Below, piece after piece: positions 14,216 through 15,100 of a stretch of DNA of 15,100 bases; positions within the stretch are counted from its first letter, which is position 1; the number at the start of each line of letters is the position of its first letter. The position numbers were made by a program, and so were the translations under genes. The stretch lies in contig JAFCEU010000006.1 of assembly GCA_017608995.1 (NCBI GenBank), forward strand, positions 1 to 15,100. Direction: 5' to 3'. This DNA comes from Candidatus Iainarchaeum sp. (GTDB lineage Archaea; Iainarchaeota; Iainarchaeia; Iainarchaeales; DTGL01). The notes beneath the pieces were generated by a model. That model worked only from the letters and a program-made list of their open reading frames with translations, had not been told where the DNA came from and did no database searches.

Positions 14216-14923
14216 GACCTCGTATTCTTTCAAAGCTTGTTTTATTTCGTATACGGGCGTATTACATACAAGCAATGGTATGCGCTCACTTTCAGCTATT
14301 TTTATCGCTACTTCATCGACCTTGTTGGGGTCCTTTGGACCATGCAGTACCACTACTGCAGGCTTCATATCTGTGCTAAATCTGCCAATCTTCACAGCAA
14401 TCATTGGCGAGCGCCCATTTACAACCTTCTGGAATATCAAAGCTCTGTCGGGAGTTCTGCCGTAAAGATGCATGTATTCGTGCACAGGCACATCTATTAT
14501 AACCTTTAGTGAATCTATAAGTGTATAACCATAGATTACTGTTTCTTTGAGCTTTGCTTGGTTTGCAACGCAAACCGCCTTTATTTTCTTCGCAAATTCA
14601 TTGGCATTCACAGCACCATAAAATTCGTGTATATCGAAAGCTTCTTCACTTGGCTCAAAGTCTTTCATAAGCTGCTTTACTATCTTGCCCCCTCTTTGCA
14701 TATCCATTTCAATGAGCGCGTTCACAAACCTGCTTATTACGCCGATGCCAGGGCTTTTCCTTCGGCCGCCTTCGTAATCGCTTATTGTTGAGGGGCTCAC
14801 TTTGAGATGCTCAGCAAGCTCGATCTGACTTATCCCAAAAATCTCACGCCACTTCTTCATACTTCCGCCAGGATCATTGCTTAGTGTAATTTCCCCAGCT
14901 ATTGTAATCGCGAGCTTCTCCAT
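14213..14923 (-). CDS. Archaeal XRE-type HTH transcriptional regulator
   Basis: The 236-aa protein has an N-terminal Cro/CI-like HTH (about 22-57: MKKWREIFGISQIELAEHLKV, then SPSTISDYEGGRRKSPG). A longer C-terminal part (about 95-236) looks alpha/beta and may sense a ligand or dimerise. The opening MEKLAITIAGEITLSNDPGG matches a conserved archaeal predicted-regulator family (COG1709-like) whose target and effector I do not know. ATG 14923 is preferred over the TTG at 14944, because the family N-terminus starts there and a TATA element lies 26 bp upstream; translation is leaderless. A 9-bp inverted repeat farther upstream may be an operator. It converges on NMD3 with 14 nt between stops. Confidence 0.88.
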   Translation of the reverse strand: MEKLAITIAGEITLSNDPGGSMKKWREIFGISQIELAEHLKVSPSTISDYEGGRRKSPGIGVISRFVNALIEMDMQRGGKIVKQLMKDFEPSEEAFDIHEFYGAVNANEFAKKIKAVCVANQAKLKETVIYGYTLIDSLKVIIDVPVHEYMHLYGRTPDRALIFQKVVNGRSPMIAVKIGRFSTDMKPAVVVLHGPKDPNKVDEVAIKIAESERIPLLVCNTPVYEIKQALKEYEV

Positions 14924-14945
14924 GCAATAATTAGAGTTGAGCAAG

Positions 14946-14953
14946 CTTTAAAA
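14946..14953 (-). promoter_or_regulatory. TATA box of the XRE regulator gene
   Basis: Minus-strand TTTTAAAG (complement of 14946-14953) is centred about 26 bp upstream of ATG 14923. The start lacks a ribosome binding site, which agrees with a leaderless mRNA. Confidence 0.5.
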
Positions 14954-14956
14954 TTG

Positions 14957-14996
14957 TTTCGTCAATCGTCATTTTTAAAAAGATTATTTGACGAAA
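14957..14996. promoter_or_regulatory. 9-bp inverted repeat, possible operator upstream of the XRE gene
   Basis: TTTCGTCAA (14957-14965) and TTGACGAAA (14988-14996) are perfect inverted copies separated by 22 bp, so the arm centres are 31 bp, about three helical turns, apart. A partial third copy, TCGTCA, abuts the left arm (14966-14971). The left arm borders the BRE/TATA region of the regulator gene. This geometry suits cooperative dimer binding, possibly autoregulation. A terminator hairpin for the upstream gene is less likely given the 22-nt loop. Confidence 0.5.
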
Positions 14997-15006
14997 TGAT
15001 GTGATT

Positions 15007-15100
15007 TTAGCACAATCTATTTTTTGGCCTTTTCCTCCCCATTGATGCAAGGCACTCTGCCATTTTTTCCTCTTTAAGCCCTATTTCTACTAAGTCGACC
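15007..15100 (-). CDS. C-terminal fragment of an unidentified gene (runs off the window)
   Basis: The minus strand is open from the window edge to a TAA at 15007-15009 and encodes about 30 residues ending MGRKRPKNRLC, preceded by GLKEEKMAECLAS. The pattern of a charged helix followed by a basic tail looks like a real protein C-terminus. It is too short to identify, and an open frame of this length can occur by chance. If real, it runs in the same direction as the XRE gene, 83 bp upstream. Confidence 0.45.
   Translation of the reverse strand, partial: VDLVEIGLKEEKMAECLASMGRKRPKNRLC

Noticed and set aside
1..15100. CRISPR array, insertion sequence, tRNA, rRNA or prophage
   Set aside because: No regularly spaced direct repeats, transposase motifs, cloverleaf or conserved rRNA segments were seen, and gene content is housekeeping apart from the unknown cluster.

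Overview
This window is archaeal chromosomal DNA, by eye about 40% GC. It holds the conserved archaeal exosome/proteasome superoperon (rnp2, psmA, SBDS, rrp4, rrp41, rrp42, rpl37ae, rpoP, pcc1, pfdB, DHH phosphoesterase). It also has GGTGA-type ribosome binding sites, TATA boxes about 26 bp upstream of leaderless starts, an archaeal NMD3, an archaeal beta-CASP ribonuclease and a presenilin-like protease. No mobile element, CRISPR array, tRNA or rRNA was seen. Nothing fixes the lineage. Short spacers, frequent ATGA stop/start overlaps and several unrecognised genes would suit a small-genome euryarchaeal or DPANN-type archaeon, but that is inference.

Layout. (1) 1-398, minus: N-terminal part of a presenilin-like (A22) intramembrane protease, divergent from rnp2 across 36 bp. 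(2) 435-6769, plus: rnp2 (RNase P Pop5), a U-tract terminator, then psmA-SBDS-rrp4-rrp41-rrp42-rpl37ae-rpoP-pcc1-pfdB-DHH, with short gaps or overlaps throughout. (3) 6859-7745: a minus-strand HAD phosphatase and a tiny plus-strand zinc ribbon, divergent from a shared 53-bp AT-rich promoter. (4) 7729-11317, minus: a compact four-gene cluster. In transcription order it encodes a secreted HEXXH-x18-E metallopeptidase, a small HTH protein, an unrecognised 436-aa basic protein built of internal repeats, and a 107-aa CxxC...CxxC protein. (5) 11444-14198, plus: aCPSF2-like beta-CASP RNase, a six-TM membrane protein and NMD3, joined by ATGA overlaps. (6) 14213-14923, minus: an archaeal XRE-type regulator whose stop codon mirrors that of NMD3 in one perfect palindrome. 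A 9-bp inverted repeat lies upstream of its TATA box. (7) 15007-15100, minus: the C-terminal tail of an unidentified gene.

How the genes fit together: regions 2 and 5 together supply RNA processing and quality control (RNase P protein, exosome ring and cap, beta-CASP RNase), ribosome maturation (SBDS, NMD3, L37Ae), transcription (RpoP), tRNA modification (Pcc1 of KEOPS), and protein folding and turnover (prefoldin, proteasome). The best candidate for something undescribed is region 4, where a secreted protease is tightly linked to a putative DNA-binding protein and two unknown cytoplasmic proteins.
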